Assembly (NCBI GenBank): GCA_015065085.1
Contig: SVQW01000003.1
Span: 1 to 64,000 of the forward strand
DNA length: 64,000 nucleotides
Source: Oscillospiraceae bacterium
Lineage (GTDB): Bacteria > Bacillota > Clostridia > Oscillospirales > SIG627
Reading direction: 5' to 3'
The translations under genes were made by a program, and so were the position numbers. The notes under the pieces are model-generated. The model saw only the letters and a list, made by a program, of their open reading frames with translations. It searched no databases and was not told the DNA's origin. Positions 25,119 to 34,405 of this stretch are shown piece after piece; positions within the stretch are counted from its first letter, which is position 1; each line of letters starts with the position of its first letter.

Positions 25119-25545
25119 ACAGATAGTTTTTCATTTTTGTGACGGTGTTTTCTTCAAATTTCACAACGTCACGCCCCAGAGTATCTATGGCTTCGCTCTG
25201 TGCTCCGTACTCACGCAAACGGCGTGTCATATCAATGACCCCCATAGTTGCACCGTTTATCATCATTTCGGCTATATGTGACGAAGATGGGTCTTTCATG
25301 GAATTGAGCTTTGCCATGGTTTCTGTCATTGCCTTTTTGAAGATATTGTTATCCTTCGCACTCTCGCCCTCATTTGCCAGAAGCTCCTCTGCGCGCCGAG
25401 CCAAAGCACCGTATTCTCTGAGCTGCACAAATAAATCGCCACGCATATTTTCATCCTTAACATCCGGAAGAATGGCATTTACACTGTCCGTGCCCATCTG
25501 AACATTGCGAAATATACAATTAAGCATTTCTGTATTGGTAAGCAT
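25117..25545 (-). CDS. Predicted four-helix-bundle protein (ferritin-like/CotF-like)
   Basis: 142 residues, almost entirely helical with two similar halves (MLNCIFRNVQMGTDSVNAIL and MINGATMGVIDMTRRLREYG, each followed by a helix with LREYGA). This internal duplication and spacing resemble small ferritin-like or CotF/DUF2383-type spore-associated proteins, but the metal-ligand pattern is not evident, so I do not assign a function. Its Shine-Dalgarno AAGGAG lies in the 3' arm of the hairpin at 25551-25591, suggesting translation control. Confidence 0.8.
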   Translation of the reverse strand: MLTNTEMLNCIFRNVQMGTDSVNAILPDVKDENMRGDLFVQLREYGALARRAEELLANEGESAKDNNIFKKAMTETMAKLNSMKDPSSSHIAEMMINGATMGVIDMTRRLREYGAQSEAIDTLGRDVVKFEENTVTKMKNYL

Positions 25546-25550
25546 ATAAA

Positions 25551-25591
25551 AATCACTCCTTACGGTATTAGTATATCCGTAAGGAGTGATT
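25551..25591 (-). promoter_or_regulatory. Hairpin between ASRT-family gene and four-helix gene: terminator and/or Shine-Dalgarno lock
   Basis: Perfect 15-bp inverted repeat (25551-25565 with 25577-25591), loop 11 nt. On the minus strand its 3' arm is CCGTAAGGAGTGATT followed by TTT, so it looks like a terminator for the upstream gene, yet the arm also holds AAGGAG, the ribosome-binding site of the gene starting at 25545. Confidence 0.75.
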
Positions 25592-25604
25592 TTATTACCA
25601 ACGA

Positions 25605-25976
25605 TTAATATCCGTAACCCTGAACAGAGTAGAATGACATGTTGGTCTGACGTACATCAAGTCTGCCGAATACAGCAACAACGGGAATATTGCTGTGTAC
25701 TACAAGTGCATACTGACCGTAAGGAATCTGGAACTCCTGATCACAGATTTTTTTGTCAAGTCTGAGACATTTTACTCTTTCGGCACCCACAGTACATGTG
25801 AGACCCTTGATGGGATCGCGATCGTCAAAAAGAATATCGATAGTTATCTTGGCATCCTCTTTGTTGACATTGGTTATCATAAGCGACTCATGACCGGGAA
25901 AATCCGGATTGTCACCCTTCGGGGGAAGTTCGCCGTCTGCGAATACCCAGTTAAGCTTTCCGTTTTCGTTGTTCAT
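25605..25976 (-). CDS. ASRT-family (sensory rhodopsin transducer-like) protein
   Basis: 123 residues with the family pattern: WVFADGELPPKGDNPDFPGH (about 10-29), ESLMITNVNKEDAKITIDI, FDDRDPI, RVKCLRLDKK and a terminal VVAVFGRLDVRQ. The founding member partners a cyanobacterial sensory rhodopsin, but most family members occur in bacteria without rhodopsins and have a lectin-like beta-sandwich fold. Start ATG at 25976 after AGGAGG. It lies 31 nt downstream of a LacI-type regulator on the same strand, which points to a sugar-related role. No rhodopsin gene is in the window. Confidence 0.88.
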   Translation of the reverse strand: MNNENGKLNWVFADGELPPKGDNPDFPGHESLMITNVNKEDAKITIDILFDDRDPIKGLTCTVGAERVKCLRLDKKICDQEFQIPYGQYALVVHSNIPVVAVFGRLDVRQTNMSFYSVQGYGY

Positions 25977-26007
25977 GTGTTTATCCTCCTGAATATATTT
26001 ATTTGTT

Positions 26008-27006
26008 TTAACAGGTTGCGCGAAGCACAAGCGAAGGCTCAAGCACTATTCTCTGCTTGGGAAGAGTTTTATTCTCATCAATTCGCATCATTACAAGATT
26101 GGCGGCAAGTCTGCCTATTTCCCTTTCGGGCTGAATTATGGATGTAATGCCGGGATTTATAAGTCCGGTCGGGTCATGTATATCAAACCCCATCACAGCT
26201 ATATTATCCGGAATTTTGAGTCCGGCATCGCCTATTGCCTTTATAGCTCCGTAGGTCAGCTTTCCGGATGCACTGATAATAGCGGTCATTTTGTTAATGC
26301 GGGTATCAAGAAGATGTTTCATACATCTATATCCGCCCTCTTCGGTGAAATCGCTGATTTCAATAAGCGATTGATCGATTTCTATATTGTGCTTTAAAAG
26401 CGCTCTTTTATAGCCGACCAGACGTTCAAATCCCGTAGTTTCCCCCATTTTTCCCGTAATTATCGCTATATGCTTGTGTCCCTGGGAAATAAGCCGTTCG
26501 GTCGCCATGTAACCTGCCTTGGAATTATCACAGATAACACAGTCATAGCTGATTTCGGACTGAGGGTAGTTATCTATAAAAACTATGGGAAAATCGCTGC
26601 TTATAAGCTTTTTCAGACGTGAAGACTTTTCGCTTACGGTAGCCATGATAATGCCGTCCACATTTCCGTTGCACAAAAAATCAATATATTCATCTTCACG
26701 CCCGGGGTCTTCACCGGTTATGCAAAGCATGAGAGAATATCCGTTATCGGTGAGCACCCTGTCAACCGCTGAAGTGATATTTGCAAAAAACAGCTCGGAA
26801 ATATCCGGCAGAACAAGAGCAACCGCACGCACATCACGGCGTCTGGAATACCTTTGCGCCGCATTCGGATTGTAGCCCATTCGCTTGGCAGTCTGGGCTA
26901 TTTCGACACGCAGTTCTTCGCTGACATATCCCTTTCCGGTAATAGCGCGGGAAACAGTGGAAACAGAAACATTAAGCGCCTGCGCTATATCCTTAAGTGT
27001 TGTCAT
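26008..27006 (-). CDS. LacI-family transcriptional regulator
   Basis: 332 residues: N-terminal helix-turn-helix TLKDIAQALNVSVSTVSRAI with RMGYNPNAAQR hinge, then a periplasmic-binding-protein-like effector domain (VALVLPDISELFFANITSAV; GYMATERLISQGHKHIAIIT; IAVMGFDIHD). Start ATG at 27006 follows GGAGATGA. A perfect palindromic operator lies at 27070-27091 just upstream of its promoter, so autoregulation is likely. Downstream are the ASRT-family and four-helix genes, its likely regulon in this window. Confidence 0.94.
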   Translation of the reverse strand: MTTLKDIAQALNVSVSTVSRAITGKGYVSEELRVEIAQTAKRMGYNPNAAQRYSRRRDVRAVALVLPDISELFFANITSAVDRVLTDNGYSLMLCITGEDPGREDEYIDFLCNGNVDGIIMATVSEKSSRLKKLISSDFPIVFIDNYPQSEISYDCVICDNSKAGYMATERLISQGHKHIAIITGKMGETTGFERLVGYKRALLKHNIEIDQSLIEISDFTEEGGYRCMKHLLDTRINKMTAIISASGKLTYGAIKAIGDAGLKIPDNIAVMGFDIHDPTGLINPGITSIIQPEREIGRLAANLVMMRIDENKTLPKQRIVLEPSLVLRATC

Positions 27007-27037
27007 AACGTCATCTCCATTTCGATATACTGACGTA

Positions 27038-27091
27038 AGTATACCACAAATAAAAAAAACATGCAATATAATGTGAGAACGTTCTCACATT
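27038..27091 (-). promoter_or_regulatory. Promoter and LacI-type operator
   Basis: Minus strand: TTGCAT (27061-27066), 17-bp spacer, TATACT (27038-27043). Immediately upstream is a perfect 22-bp palindrome (27070-27091; half-site AATGTGAGAAC), centred on CG as in LacI/GalR operators. Confidence 0.8.
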
Positions 27092-27102
27092 TTTTCATAA
27101 AA

Positions 27103-27138
27103 GAACTGCAAAAAATCAGACATGATTTTTTGCAGTTC
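27103..27138 (-). terminator. Terminator upstream of LacI promoter region
   Basis: Perfect 16-bp stem GAACTGCAAAAAATCA with its complement (27103-27118 with 27123-27138), loop GACA. It lies six bases before the stop of the vanY-like gene's downstream side only on the LacI flank, so it could stop read-through between the two minus-strand units or fold in either transcript. Confidence 0.6.
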
Positions 27139-27144
27139 CAAAAG

Positions 27145-28104
27145 TTATTCTTGTATCATTTCTAGATATTCCTCAAGGCAAACTCCCTTTTCAAAGATTT
27201 CCTTTGCCGCTTCCTTGCCTACATAGCGATAATGCCACGGTTCGTAAATAATACCCGTTATATCACTCTTGTCCGAGGGATAACGCAGTATCCAACCGTA
27301 TTTATACGAATTTTCCATCAGCCACTTTTGTTCTGCGGTATTCTCCTGTTTTTCGTCCAGCACCTGATAGTTTATCGAAACTATATCCACTGCAAGACCA
27401 AGCTGATGCTCGCTTGTTCCGGGTATTGCAACCGCCGTTCCCGCCTCGGCAACCGCATCGTCGTACTCATAGCCTCTGTCGAGATAACGGTTAACCTGAT
27501 TGGTAAACAGACTCACCTGCTTTTGTTGTGTACGGAAGGATGAGCATATGATGGGAGAAAGTCCCTCTGCACGGGCATCATCCATCATTTGCTGAAGATC
27601 AGGGTATGCTCTTTCGTCCACCGAATGACCGTTACTGAGCTGTGTACGTTTTACCTCAAAATCCGACGGAAGCTTATTCCAAGGGTTCACCAGCACAAGA
27701 TTCCACGGCTCCATGGATGTTACCGGAATATTATCCGCGGGGTCTCCGCCTGCCGGATATGTAAGTCGCGGAGGTTTTTGCTCCGGAACCTTTTCAGGCT
27801 CTTTCTGCGGTGCACTTATTTCCGGAACAGACGGCGACGGCTCCTCGGAATGAGAGGGGAGCTGAGGAGCATTGTCCGGCGCATTTTCGTCCGCTTCATT
27901 ATCCTTCGGTTGCTCGGGAATTTGAACGTCAGTGTCATTTCCATCAGCATTTGAGCCGTTTATCTGTGCGTCATTTTCTTTGTCAATCGGTTCGACAGTA
28001 CTGAAAATACTGCTAACGGCAAAAATTATTCCGATAAGCAGTGCAACACAGATAAGCACCAGCAAAACGCCTGTTGATTTAACTTTTTTACATTTCTTAC
28101 TCAT
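27145..28104 (-). CDS. VanY-type D-alanyl-D-alanine carboxypeptidase
   Basis: 319 residues: short basic cytoplasmic start, one membrane anchor (about 11-33), a long Pro/Glu/Asp-rich linker (about 40-130) and an extracellular zinc peptidase domain (about 150-319). Motifs: SSFRTQQKQVSLF, the zinc ligands in GTSEHQLGLAVDI (His and Asp) and IIYEPWHYRYVG (catalytic Glu and third His). It trims the terminal D-Ala of peptidoglycan stem peptides. It lies 15 nt after the DHHW gene at the end of an envelope-modification operon. Confidence 0.9.
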   Translation of the reverse strand: MSKKCKKVKSTGVLLVLICVALLIGIIFAVSSIFSTVEPIDKENDAQINGSNADGNDTDVQIPEQPKDNEADENAPDNAPQLPSHSEEPSPSVPEISAPQKEPEKVPEQKPPRLTYPAGGDPADNIPVTSMEPWNLVLVNPWNKLPSDFEVKRTQLSNGHSVDERAYPDLQQMMDDARAEGLSPIICSSFRTQQKQVSLFTNQVNRYLDRGYEYDDAVAEAGTAVAIPGTSEHQLGLAVDIVSINYQVLDEKQENTAEQKWLMENSYKYGWILRYPSDKSDITGIIYEPWHYRYVGKEAAKEIFEKGVCLEEYLEMIQE

Positions 28105-28119
28105 TTTTATCTCCTCTGA

Positions 28120-29331
28120 TTAAAAACGAAACATCATATCGATATAAACCTCGGGATTGTAAAGGAACAGCACCACATCGGGCTGATATTCATTTATATA
28201 GTCTGAAAGACTTCTGCTCATGGGGAAATAACGCAGGTCGATCATTACGGTTTCAGAAGTGCAAGGTGCCATAAAGCAAGCATACGGCATGGCGAATGAG
28301 TCTTTGATCATAAGCACCTTTTTGCCGTCGGGATTAAGCTCATTTTTTATTATCAGTTCTCCCCTGTCCACCGTCAGATAGGCAGCGTGCTTATTCGCCG
28401 AAACATCATCGGAAGAAAGTATTTCCTCATCGATAAACGCCTCACGAAAGTCGCCCTGACTTACAGGCTTATCGGGAGAGGTTATTGTATCAAGAGTGAT
28501 AAACGATGTGTTGAACTTGGGCAAAAGTAAGGTGTAATCATCAACACCCACATAAAAGCGTCCGACACGTCTGCCCTGTGCACCCAAAAATGACTGCGGG
28601 TATTCCTCGGCGGTGTAGTTGGAAATATCGGTATATATTCCCTGCGGGTCAAGGTCTATATTGTAGTTCTGCTTTATTTTTTCCACTGTTTCCTTAAAGC
28701 CCCAGAATGCGGTTTCAGTAGTCCAGTGATGGTCGGTAACATAAAACAGCTGTGTTTTGTCAAGAGCATCATTCTCCAGCTCACTGCGCAGGTCGAGATA
28801 ATCCACCTTGCCATCGATAAGGGAAAGGAATTCGTCCGCGTTATCGTTGGAATAGTTATCAAAATGTCCCGGAAGCTTTGTATAGTCCTTAAGTTTCTTA
28901 TTCGGTGCCTGAACGTAAAGTATGGGAGCGTCTATGGAATTCTGCAGACCGATAATTCTGTCGGCATACTTTCCGGTATCCACGCGGGGTTCTACAAAAT
29001 GTAAAAGCCCGTGATTGTCCTTTACAACCGTTTCCGAAACATCCTCATTGACTACCGACAGTGTAACCCTCTGAGCAACAGAGTAAATATCTATAAAGAA
29101 AAGTCTGTTCCAGAGGTTTTCCGTAAAGGAATCCACTTCGGTCTGCTTGGTGAAGGACTCGTGAAGCTTATCATAGGTTTTTGTAAAACCATCGGCATAT
29201 TTGAACGGTGTTACAATGCTCTTGTAAATATGCCCCGCACGGTTTGCAAATGTCGTTGCTCCGAAAAGGAATATAATTATCAGAAAAATCACAGCGCAGA
29301 TGAGTTCGGGGGTTATTTTAATCTTTTTCAT
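28120..29331 (-). CDS. DHHW-family (AlgJ/AlgX-like) protein
   Basis: 403 residues: N-terminal membrane anchor (about 7-27), then an extracytoplasmic SGNH-hydrolase-like domain. The family motif FYVTDHHWTTETAFWGF holds the Asp-His pair; KVLMIKDSFAMPY provides the Ser of the catalytic triad region. DHHW proteins work with MBOAT acyltransferases (as AlgJ/AlgX with AlgI) to O-acetylate exported polysaccharide. It lies 9 nt downstream of the MBOAT gene, supporting that pairing. The polymer acetylated here is unknown; peptidoglycan, teichoic acid or capsule are all possible. Confidence 0.9.
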   Translation of the reverse strand: MKKIKITPELICAVIFLIIIFLFGATTFANRAGHIYKSIVTPFKYADGFTKTYDKLHESFTKQTEVDSFTENLWNRLFFIDIYSVAQRVTLSVVNEDVSETVVKDNHGLLHFVEPRVDTGKYADRIIGLQNSIDAPILYVQAPNKKLKDYTKLPGHFDNYSNDNADEFLSLIDGKVDYLDLRSELENDALDKTQLFYVTDHHWTTETAFWGFKETVEKIKQNYNIDLDPQGIYTDISNYTAEEYPQSFLGAQGRRVGRFYVGVDDYTLLLPKFNTSFITLDTITSPDKPVSQGDFREAFIDEEILSSDDVSANKHAAYLTVDRGELIIKNELNPDGKKVLMIKDSFAMPYACFMAPCTSETVMIDLRYFPMSRSLSDYINEYQPDVVLFLYNPEVYIDMMFRF

Positions 29332-29340
29332 CTGTGCCTC

Positions 29341-30777
29341 CTAAAAGTTGAAGTAAATAAACGGATTGTAACTGCCTTTGACGATATATGCTGCAGCAGT
29401 CAGGAACAGTACGGTCACAGCAACGGGGTACACCGCGCTCTTGATTACCGACAGCGCCTTATTCTTACTGCAAAGCCGGTTAATTACCGGTGCAACCGGC
29501 ATGGAGAACACAACCGCAAGTAAAAATATCACTATTTTATCGCGGAAATATCCGTTAAACATATCATCCGTAATTACGGGATTACAGAACATTGACTGCA
29601 GATAATTACCGAATTCGCCAAGACTGTTCACACGGAACACAACCCAACCGATAAGAACTATAAAAAGGGTGAGCACATGGCTGAACGCACGCATGTAAAC
29701 GGGCTTTTTCTTAATATTTTTAATATAATCGCCAAAGCACATTTTTTCGATTACAAGTACAACAAAGTAATAAAGTCCCCATACTATAAATGTCCAGTTT
29801 GCGCCATGCCATACACCTGTAAGAAACCATACAACAAACAGATTGAAAACATGTCTCATTTTGCTCTCAACACGCGAGCCGCCCAGCGGAAAGTAAACAT
29901 AGTCGCGGAACCATGTTCCCAGAGATATATGCCATCTGCGCCAGAATTCGGTGGCACTGGTTGAAATGTACGGATAATCAAAGTTCTCTTCAAATTTGAA
30001 GCCGAACATCTGTCCCAGACCGATGGCCATATCGGAATATCCCGAAAAGTCAAAATAAATCTGGAAAGCATATGCAAAAGCACCCATCCATGCAGTTGCA
30101 AGCGCCATTTCGGTTGTGCCGAACACTGCATCTGCAATTATTGCCATATTATTGGCAATAAGCACCTTTTTGCCCAGACCCACAATAAAACGGCACACAC
30201 CCTTTGAGAAATCGTCAATCGTTTCTACACGGTGATTTATCTGATATGCAACCGTTTCGTATCTTACAATGGGACCGGCAATGAGCTGAGGGAAAAATGT
30301 GATGTAAAGACCTACATTGAGCGGATTTTTCTGTGCTTCGCCGTTTTGACGGTACACATCAATAACATAAGAAAGTGCCTGGAAGGTGAAGAAGGAAATA
30401 CCTATGGGCAATGCTATATCCGGCACCGGTATTGCACTTTTGAACAGTGCATTTACATTTGTCAATGTAAATACAAGATACTTGCCCACAAAAATTATGG
30501 CAAGATTGAAAATACAGGACAGAGTTATTATAAAATACGCTGCTTTTTTATTCTCACGGTATTTATCCACAAGAAGACCAAACGCCCAGTTCATGATTAT
30601 TGAGCCCATGAGAACAAACACGAAATACCTCTCTCCCCAGCCATAGAAAAACAGGCTGACAACAAGCAGAAGTATGTTTCTCGGTGTAATATTTTTGATG
30701 TGACGGAAAATACCATAATACAATAACAGTACTATTGGCAAAAAGAAGAACAAAAACGGATTAGAGGAAAATAACAT
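29341..30777 (-). CDS. MBOAT-family O-acyltransferase (AlgI-like)
   Basis: 478-residue polytopic membrane protein, about 11 hydrophobic segments. MBOAT signatures: FFPQLIAGPIVRYE, WRRWHISLGTWFRDYVYFPLGG, and WFLTGVWHGANWTFIVWGLYY with the catalytic His in GVWHGANW. It transfers acetyl groups across the membrane to an outer donor site. Followed by the DHHW partner gene. Start ATG after GAAAGG. Preceded by a frameshifted SGNH esterase gene 22 nt upstream. Confidence 0.94.
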   Translation of the reverse strand: MLFSSNPFLFFFLPIVLLLYYGIFRHIKNITPRNILLLVVSLFFYGWGERYFVFVLMGSIIMNWAFGLLVDKYRENKKAAYFIITLSCIFNLAIIFVGKYLVFTLTNVNALFKSAIPVPDIALPIGISFFTFQALSYVIDVYRQNGEAQKNPLNVGLYITFFPQLIAGPIVRYETVAYQINHRVETIDDFSKGVCRFIVGLGKKVLIANNMAIIADAVFGTTEMALATAWMGAFAYAFQIYFDFSGYSDMAIGLGQMFGFKFEENFDYPYISTSATEFWRRWHISLGTWFRDYVYFPLGGSRVESKMRHVFNLFVVWFLTGVWHGANWTFIVWGLYYFVVLVIEKMCFGDYIKNIKKKPVYMRAFSHVLTLFIVLIGWVVFRVNSLGEFGNYLQSMFCNPVITDDMFNGYFRDKIVIFLLAVVFSMPVAPVINRLCSKNKALSVIKSAVYPVAVTVLFLTAAAYIVKGSYNPFIYFNF

Positions 30778-30799
30778 AAATTAAATTGCCTTTCTTTTA

Positions 30800-32366
30800 T
30801 CAGTATTCAAATAATTCAAAATCATCGGTTCTGAACGGGTGCAGCGGCATACCGTCGCCGTTAAAAACAGTACCCACAAAGTAATCGCTGTAACAATAAC
30901 GCACAGCACACGGTTCTTTCACCTCTTTGCTCCAAACAACAAGACGGTCATTTTCGGCATAACAGTGCGCACGATGGAAAATTCTGTCCTGTCCGCAAAC
31001 AAAAATATACGGATTGGCATAGGAGCAAAACAGGCCCTCACCATTTTCAAAGGTCACATACGCCCTGCCGTCAGCAAATTCTACCGACTTATAAGACGGA
31101 CTTTCGGAGAAATTGTTCCTTTTATAGGTATTTTTAAGTACACTGGATGCAAGTCTGTCGGCAACGACCTTTTTGTTGGTGGGATGTATGCTGAAGCCGT
31201 CGTCGTTGCTCTGGGCGGAAACAATATAGCTGTTTTCAAGCCTTGCGGCGTTCATCTGAAGCTCTCTCATGTACGCCCATGTATAGTTTTCTTCATCCCT
31301 TGAATCGTCCCATGCAGTTTTATAAGGAGCTAATTCAACAGCATAAAACGGCAGTTCAGGACATTTGAAGCCTTCGCGCCAGCACTGCATAAGAACGGCA
31401 TATTTTTCATCGTAGCCGTCGCGGTGGCAGTTATGCTTAAGATTCATGCGGTTGGCATTACTTTCGCCCTGATACCACAAAACTCCCTTAAGCGAAAAAG
31501 GCATAATACGCGAAACCATCGCCTCATAAAGTATTCCGGGGACAGTACTGTTAAAACGTCCGTACGGCTCGGCACAGTTCTCACTGTCGCCCCAGGGGTA
31601 CAGCTCTGCTGCACGCAGTCCCAGTTTTTTCACATCGCAGATGCTGTCTCCTCTGATATTTTTGTTATAATATGTTCTCCGCTCCATGTGCTTTTCATAT
31701 GTTTTCACATACTCTTCATCGTTCACGCCGGCCAGTGAATTATCATGAATCTTTACTACGGGCTGTATAGATGGTGTTTTACGGCAAAGGCTTTCTTCAA
31801 TGTACGGTTCTATCTGAGTTCCGCCCCAGTTACAGCTTATAATGCCGACTGCAACGCCCGTTTCTTTTTTTATTTTTCTTGCAAAGTGAAAGCCTATGGC
31901 TGAAAAATACTGTGCGCTTTCGGTGTCGCATATCTGCCACGGGGTGTCCTCGTTATCTGAATAATAAAAATGCCAGTTGGGATATGCTTTGTCACGCTGC
32001 GTTCTCCTGGGAACAGTAAAAAATCTGATATTCTCATTGCGGCAATTCTCTGCATATTCCGTACCGTTATCGGTACGGCACAACGGTTGCTCCATGTTTG
32101 ACTGACCGCCGCAAAGCCACACATCACCGGACATAATGTTAGTAAGAACCGTTTTTTTCGCTGTTTGCATCAACCTTTATCTCAAATGGGCCGCCTGCAC
32201 TCAAGGATTCAAATTCCAGTTCCCATTTTTCATCCTTTGTATTGTCAAGCTCTTTAGTCACACCGCAAAGCTCAATTTTAATATGCCCTTTTCCGTAACC
32301 GAAAATACGTATGGGCATATCCCGCTGAATGACCATATCAGAGGTGAATATCTCTGCAAGCCTCAT
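30800..32366 (-). pseudogene. Sialate O-acetylesterase-like SGNH protein, frameshifted
   Basis: Two reading frames together make one family member of about 521 residues. The N-terminal part (32366 to about 32139; MRLAEIFTSDMVIQRDMPI, a beta domain) and the catalytic part (from 32173; DVWLCGGQSNMEQPL with the Ser, VLWYQGESNANRMNL, and SIHPTNKKVVA with the His) join at a run of seven A on the coding strand (plus-strand T at 32152-32158). One extra A explains the shift: removing it gives continuous ANSEKTVLTNIM. All catalytic motifs are intact. Could be a real mutation, a sequencing or assembly slip, or expression by slippage at the A run. Confidence 0.75.
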
Positions 32367-32425
32367 ACAAATGCTCCTTTTTCAGAAAATCGGCTGTACC
32401 CTATGTGGACACAGCCGACCGTAAA

Positions 32426-32884
32426 TTATTTTTTATCCTTCATAAGAAGCTTTACTTCTTCCATAAATGTATCTATATCCTTGAACTGGCGGTACACTGA
32501 CGCAAAGCGCACATATGCCACCTGATCGATACCTTTGAGCTTATCCATTACCAATTCGCCGATATACTCACTGCTGACCTCGGAATTGAGGGTCGCGGTA
32601 AGAGCACTTTCTATTTCATCCACTGCCCTTTCGATAACATCTGCTGAAACCGGACGCTTCTCACAGGCACGGCGTATTCCGCCAACCAGCTTGTTACGGT
32701 CGAAGGGCTGACGCGAATTATCCTTTTTTACAACCATCATCGGAATGGTTTCTATGCGTTCATATGTAGTAAATCTCTTTTTGCATTCAAGACATTCGCG
32801 GCGGCGGCGTATAGTAGAGCCTTCATCCGCAGGTCTGGAATCCAGCACCTTGCTTTCAAGGCACTGACACACGGGACATTTCAT
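32426..32884 (-). CDS. nrdR: Transcriptional repressor NrdR
   Basis: 152 residues: N-terminal zinc ribbon ([20 protein letters not shown] and ECLECKKRF) and an ATP-cone domain ([24 protein letters not shown]). NrdR senses dATP/ATP and represses ribonucleotide reductase genes. Start ATG after AAGGAG, 11 nt downstream of the phosphotransferase gene on the same strand. Standard length; no nrd genes in the window. Confidence 0.96.
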   Translation of the reverse strand: MKCPVCQCLESKVLDSRPADEGSTIRRRRECLECKKRFTTYERIETIPMMVVKKDNSRQPFDRNKLVGGIRRACEKRPVSADVIERAVDEIESALTATLNSEVSSEYIGELVMDKLKGIDQVAYVRFASVYRQFKDIDTFMEEVKLLMKDKK

Positions 32885-32895
32885 ACGTTTTCTCC

Positions 32896-34011
32896 TTATG
32901 AATACTTTTTAACTATGCTGCACATTTGGTCAAACTTCTTTTCCATGTCCTTCGCAAGAGCTATCTGGTTGCGGGCACGTTCAAGATTATGATTTTCATG
33001 ATGTATTCTGAAATACTTATCGCCCTCAATATGGTCCTTAAGGAATCTGGAAGCCAGCTCAATGGAAATAATAAGCGCTCCCCAAGCCATATTTTCAAGC
33101 TCCACCTCGCCAAAGAAGCCCTTCAGCTCACCGATAAAGCCCTTTGTAAAGTTTTCATACAGCTCCATATTAAGAGAAACTTTGGAAAGGTCTTTTTCAT
33201 CCTCCGCGGCAGTATTGCAGGCGAAACGAACCGCATCGCCGAAATCCAGCACCGAAAGCCCGGGCATTATGGTGTCGAGGTCAATCACGCACAAAGGCTC
33301 GCCGGTAGTATCGTCCACGAGCACGTTATTGCACTTGGTGTCATTATGGGTTACTCTCAACGGAAGCTTTCCTTCATCCAGAAGCTTCTGAAGGCGGCAC
33401 GCCGTAGCTCTGTGCTGACGGAAGAACTCAATTTCCTCCTGTATATCCTTGCATCTGCCAAGCGGGTCTTTTTCGACAGCATCGAAGAAATCGTCCATAC
33501 GCTTGGGAGTATTGTGAAAATCCGGAATTGTAATTCTCAGCTCATGTGCAGGGAAATCCGAAAGAAGCTGTTGGAATTTTCCGAACGCCAAGCCTGCATT
33601 ATATATTATTTTGGGGTCATCGGAAATGTCATAGCTCGCGGAATCATGCACAAAAGTATATGCGCGCCAGAAATTTCCGCTGTCATCGGAATAATAGTTC
33701 TTACCGTCGGCGGTAGTGAGAAAATCCAACACCTTGCGGTAGCTGCTGATTCCGTAATCGTCATATTTCTTTTTAATGTGCTTTGTGACAGCACCTATAT
33801 TTTCCATAACCTGCGTGGGATTTTTAAAAACATAAGTATTTATCGCCTGAACCACATAAACCTTGAAACTGTTATCATCGTCCTCGACCGTTATACGGAA
33901 GGTACAGTTTATGTGACCGTTTTTCAGTTGCTCGGTTACAACCCTTTTTCCGTTAACCATAAATTTGCCAAGCACCGCGTCCAGACTCTTTTCAAGCAAT
34001 TCTGTATCCAT
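32896..34011 (-). CDS. Phosphotransferase of the APH/NahK type (sugar 1-kinase-like)
   Basis: Aminoglycoside-phosphotransferase-fold kinase with nucleotide-binding N-lobe (INCTFRITV) and catalytic loop [17 protein letters not shown] (Asp and Asn) followed by [20 protein letters not shown] (metal-binding Asp). This matches the N-acetylhexosamine 1-kinase (NahK)-like group, which phosphorylates the anomeric carbon of GlcNAc/GalNAc; substrate here is not proven. Start ATG at 34011 (AAAGGAACG upstream; 371 aa) rather than the upstream in-frame ATG. First gene before nrdR. Its promoter is not obvious. Confidence 0.85.
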   Translation of the reverse strand: MDTELLEKSLDAVLGKFMVNGKRVVTEQLKNGHINCTFRITVEDDDNSFKVYVVQAINTYVFKNPTQVMENIGAVTKHIKKKYDDYGISSYRKVLDFLTTADGKNYYSDDSGNFWRAYTFVHDSASYDISDDPKIIYNAGLAFGKFQQLLSDFPAHELRITIPDFHNTPKRMDDFFDAVEKDPLGRCKDIQEEIEFFRQHRATACRLQKLLDEGKLPLRVTHNDTKCNNVLVDDTTGEPLCVIDLDTIMPGLSVLDFGDAVRFACNTAAEDEKDLSKVSLNMELYENFTKGFIGELKGFFGEVELENMAWGALIISIELASRFLKDHIEGDKYFRIHHENHNLERARNQIALAKDMEKKFDQMCSIVKKYS

Positions 34012-34405
34012 GATTTCGTTCCTTTCGAGAGTTTTATGCATGGTTTCATTTTATTCTACCACATACGACAGAATAATGAAACAACCTGTTATTAACAATT
34101 TGTATTTAATATGTAAACAATAGTTCATATGAATGCAAAATGTTATTTACATTTTATGCTGTACAGTCGCAAAACGACACTATAATCGTTGTGAGTTTTG
34201 TTATCATATTGAAAAATGAACATATATTTTTTGACAATAGATTAATAAATGACGTAATTTTTGTAAATTATAACCTTATTTTAACAAAAGACTGGTTTTT
34301 TTTATCAATTTGTGTTATAATTTCCCATGTGCGAGCCGTGAAAAACACACGGTTCGTATATTTTGTCTATTATAAAATTTATATCATATACTAGGAGGAC
34401 TCAAA
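34012..34405 (+). promoter_or_regulatory. Intergenic region with ppdK promoter and 5' hairpin
   Basis: About 390 A+T-rich bases without a credible gene. An extended -10 promoter (TGT-TATAAT, 34313-34321) precedes a hairpin at the likely RNA 5' end, CGAGCCGTG/CACGGTTCG with one G-U pair (about 34332-34356). A TTGACA at 34231-34236 has no good partner. The ppdK Shine-Dalgarno AGGAGG follows at 34393. Confidence 0.55.

Noticed and set aside
32390..32418. TCGGCTGT/ACAGCCGA hairpin between the esterase gene and nrdR
   Set aside because: Only 8 bp with a 13-nt loop and a short T-stretch on the minus strand; may be a weak terminator of nrdR but not listed as such.
32926..34095. 389-codon open frame antisense to the NahK-like kinase gene
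   Set aside because: Low-complexity hydrophobic translation without motifs; the kinase on the minus strand is clear.
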